This document shows, piece by piece, positions 6,105 through 7,607 of a stretch of DNA of 7,607 bases (positions are counted from its first letter, which is position 1; each line of letters opens with the position of its first letter). Source of the stretch: Spirochaetaceae bacterium (GTDB lineage Bacteria; Spirochaetota; Spirochaetia; Treponematales; Breznakiellaceae); NCBI GenBank assembly GCA_031278935.1, contig JAITJK010000253.1:1-7607 (forward strand), given 5' to 3'. The notes beneath the pieces are model-generated. The model was not told the origin of the DNA. It saw only the letters and a list, made by a program, of their open reading frames with translations, and ran no database searches. The translations under genes and the position numbers were made by a program.

Positions 6105-6182
6105 CCCTCCACGGCCGGTGGCGAAGGGTCGTGCAACCCGATCTCTACCCCGCAGTCCCCAACACACCTCCACGGCCGGTGG
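6099..6182. repeat. Two direct copies of a 16-bp GC-rich repeat
   Basis: CCTCCACGGCCGGTGG occurs perfectly at 6106-6121 and 6167-6182, a spacing of 61 bases. The similarity extends imperfectly to the left, where both copies follow a CCCCA/CA-rich stretch of about 10 bases. Each core can form a short CCAC/GTGG hairpin. A partly related inverted fragment (GGCCGTGGTGG) lies at 6013-6027. The second copy ends at the last base before the oadB stop codon. Two copies with one short interval are not a CRISPR array. They may be part of a dispersed intergenic repeat family or a protein-binding or RNA-structure element at the 3' end of oadB. Confidence 0.6.
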
Positions 6183-7544
6183 TTATCCGCCGTAGACGGC
6201 TATCATTACGCCCGCAGCTATGGCAGTACCGATTACCCCGGCAACATTCGGCCCCATGGCGTGCATGAGAAGAAAATTGCCCGGGTCTTCTTCAAGACCC
6301 ACTTTGTTGGCAACCCGGGAGGCCATGGGCACTGCGGAAACCCCGGCAGACCCAATAAGGGGATTGATCTTTTCTTTGAGAAAGAGATTCATAAACTTGG
6401 CCACCAAAATTCCCGTAGCCGTGGCAATGGCAAAGGCCGCAAGACCCATGACCACGATGATCAGGGACGAAGAATTGAGAAATTTCTCTGGCGTCATTTG
6501 GCTGCCGACCCCCAGGGACAGGAAGATGGACACAATGTTCATAAGCTCGTTCTGGAGGGTCTTACTCAGCCGTTCCACCACCCCACACATCCGTATGAAG
6601 TTACCGAACATGAGACACCCAATAAGGGGCGCCGCCGAGGGAATGAGCAAAACCGCCAGGGTAAAGACCACCATGGGGAAAAGAATCTTCTCCACATTGG
6701 AAACGGGACGCAGTTGTTTCATCCGGATAAGCCGTTCCTGCTTGCTGGTCAGCGCCCGCATGATAGGCGGCTGGATGATAGGCACCAGGGCCATATAGGA
6801 ATAAGCCGCTACCGCCACGGTCGCCAAAAGGTGAGGCGCAAGCTGGGCGGAGATGTAGATCGTCGTCGGCCCGTCCGCGCCACCGATGATGGCCACTGCA
6901 CAGGCTTCCTTGAGGTTAAAGTTTACCCCAGGAATATAGTTGGCAAGACTAATGCCGAACAGGGTGCCGAACACGCCAAACTGGGCCGAGGCTCCCAGGA
7001 TCGCCGTCTTGGGATTGGCGATAAGGGGACCGAAGTCGGTCATGGCGCCTATACCCATGAAGATGATCAGAGGAAAGAACTCGTTCCCTACCCCGGTCTC
7101 ATAGATAATATGCAGGAATCCGTGAGGAGGGTCTCCCATCCCGGCAAAGGGAATGTTCACGAAGATGGTGCCGAAGCCGATAGGGATGAGCAAAAGCGGT
7201 TCAAAGCCCCTCACCGCCCCTAAGTAGACGATGAGGAAACCTACGGCCACCATAAGCAGTTCCTGCCAGCCGAAAATGGTGATGGGATCCCCTGAGGGAG
7301 TCTCTTTGGGGACCCTATCGGTGATAAAGGCAAAGAGCCCCGTGGTTTCCGCAATATTCCTGGCAAAACTGCTAAAGGAAATATTGGGAATGTCCTCGCT
7401 TCCCGGGATGATATACCCCTCGGAATTCCCCTGCCCTGAGACTTGAGCCAGGGCCCGGGGCATAAAGGAAAATACCAGGGCCCCTACCGCCAAGGCAAGG
7501 CATATTTTTGTAACCCATACTGGGTCCTTTTTATGGTTGAGCAT
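6183..7544 (-). CDS. oadB: Na+-translocating decarboxylase beta subunit (oxaloacetate/methylmalonyl/glutaconyl-CoA type)
   Basis: An integral membrane subunit that decarboxylates carboxybiotin and couples this to Na+ export. The 453-aa protein is hydrophobic throughout and aligns along its length with Klebsiella OadB. All functional residues I know there are kept at a constant offset of 21: D224 (in GGADGPT, Klebsiella D203), Y250 (Y229), N394 (N373), G398 (G377), S403 (S382) and R410 (R389). Long blocks such as PLIQPP/MRALTS, PLIGSAGVSAVPMA and LLMHAMGPNVAGVIG are near-identical to the family. An N-terminal extension of about 85 residues resembles a signal peptide (cleavage near ALA-Q, residue 34) followed by a polar stretch. 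The ATG at 7544 is supported by AGGAAG (7555-7550) 5 bases upstream, which overlaps the stop codon of the preceding gene. The subunit cannot tell which acid is used; the symbol is for the family. No gamma subunit is in the window. Confidence 0.93.
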   Translation of the reverse strand: MLNHKKDPVWVTKICLALAVGALVFSFMPRALAQVSGQGNSEGYIIPGSEDIPNISFSSFARNIAETTGLFAFITDRVPKETPSGDPITIFGWQELLMVAVGFLIVYLGAVRGFEPLLLIPIGFGTIFVNIPFAGMGDPPHGFLHIIYETGVGNEFFPLIIFMGIGAMTDFGPLIANPKTAILGASAQFGVFGTLFGISLANYIPGVNFNLKEACAVAIIGGADGPTTIYISAQLAPHLLATVAVAAYSYMALVPIIQPPIMRALTSKQERLIRMKQLRPVSNVEKILFPMVVFTLAVLLIPSAAPLIGCLMFGNFIRMCGVVERLSKTLQNELMNIVSIFLSLGVGSQMTPEKFLNSSSLIIVVMGLAAFAIATATGILVAKFMNLFLKEKINPLIGSAGVSAVPMASRVANKVGLEEDPGNFLLMHAMGPNVAGVIGTAIAAGVMIAVYGG

Positions 7545-7553
7545 GCATGCTTC

Positions 7554-7607
7554 CTATTGAACCTCAGCAACGGACTGCTGGGAAGCTACTTGCGTTCCTG
7601 CAGGAAC
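7554..7607 (-). CDS. Biotin-carrying decarboxylase subunit, C-terminal end (partial)
   Basis: The last 17 codons of a gene entering from the right edge, VPAGTQVASQQSVAEVQ followed by TAG at 7556-7554. The pattern 'V..G..V...Q.VAEV' fits the final beta strands of a biotinyl (biotin/lipoyl attachment) domain, after the lysine-bearing EAMKM loop, as at the end of OadA or a biotin carrier subunit. Its position 9 bases before the start of the beta subunit, with the TAG overlapping that gene's ribosome-binding site, supports this. The biotinylation site itself is outside the window, so the subunit's exact type is inferred. Confidence 0.7.
   Translation of the reverse strand, partial: VPAGTQVASQQSVAEVQ

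Noticed and set aside
6106..6182. CRISPR array
   Set aside because: There are only two 16-bp repeats with a single 45-base interval and no cas genes.
6036..7223. Long plus-strand open frame opposite oadB
   Set aside because: The translation is low-complexity, rich in His, Gly and Arg, while the minus strand encodes a fully conserved beta subunit.

Overview
The window is chromosomal DNA from an anaerobic bacterium of moderately high G+C. It is most consistent with a spirochaete of the Treponema/Breznakiella kind. The pointers are a bactofilin–TPR–mtaB cluster, a Na+-pumping decarboxylase, clostridial-type cysDN, and a small exported protein with a 'LSPEEAQAVEGEG' tail of a type I associate with Treponema. 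The taxonomic guess is inference only; no rRNA or other marker is present.

Layout. Positions 1-2671 (+ strand) carry the 3' end of cysD, cysN (overlapping cysD by one base) and, after 39 bases, an M24 (Xaa-Pro type) metallopeptidase. CysD and CysN together are ATP sulfurylase, so the left edge is the activation step of sulfate assimilation. The peptidase is complete, with all five metal ligands, and has no obvious link to sulfur.

Positions 2672-3557 contain no intact ordinary gene. On the minus strand, reading away from mtaB, I see three things. First is a 48-codon ORF with a signal-peptide-like start. Second is a reading frame broken by one TAG that looks like decayed coding sequence and contains an inverted repeat. 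Third is a small exported-protein gene whose signal peptide is split by a frameshift just after a well-placed Shine-Dalgarno/TTG start. This is the most unusual stretch in the window.

Positions 3558-5953 (- strand) form a tight three-gene cluster transcribed as bactofilin, then an exported TPR protein, then mtaB (a tRNA ms2t6A37 methylthiotransferase). The first two genes overlap and the last two are 4 bases apart, which suggests translational coupling.

Positions 5954-6182 are intergenic and hold two perfect 16-bp copies of a GC-rich repeat 61 bp apart, the second abutting the oadB stop codon.

Positions 6183-7607 (- strand) hold a complete beta subunit of a Na+-translocating carboxylic-acid decarboxylase (oadB/gcdB/mmdB family), preceded by the last 17 codons of what looks like the biotin-carrying subunit. 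Together they indicate energy conservation by decarboxylation-driven Na+ export.

I found no convincing new multi-gene system. The best candidates for follow-up are the small 'EGEG' exported protein with its frameshift and the gene remnants beside it. No tRNA, rRNA, CRISPR array or insertion sequence was recognised.
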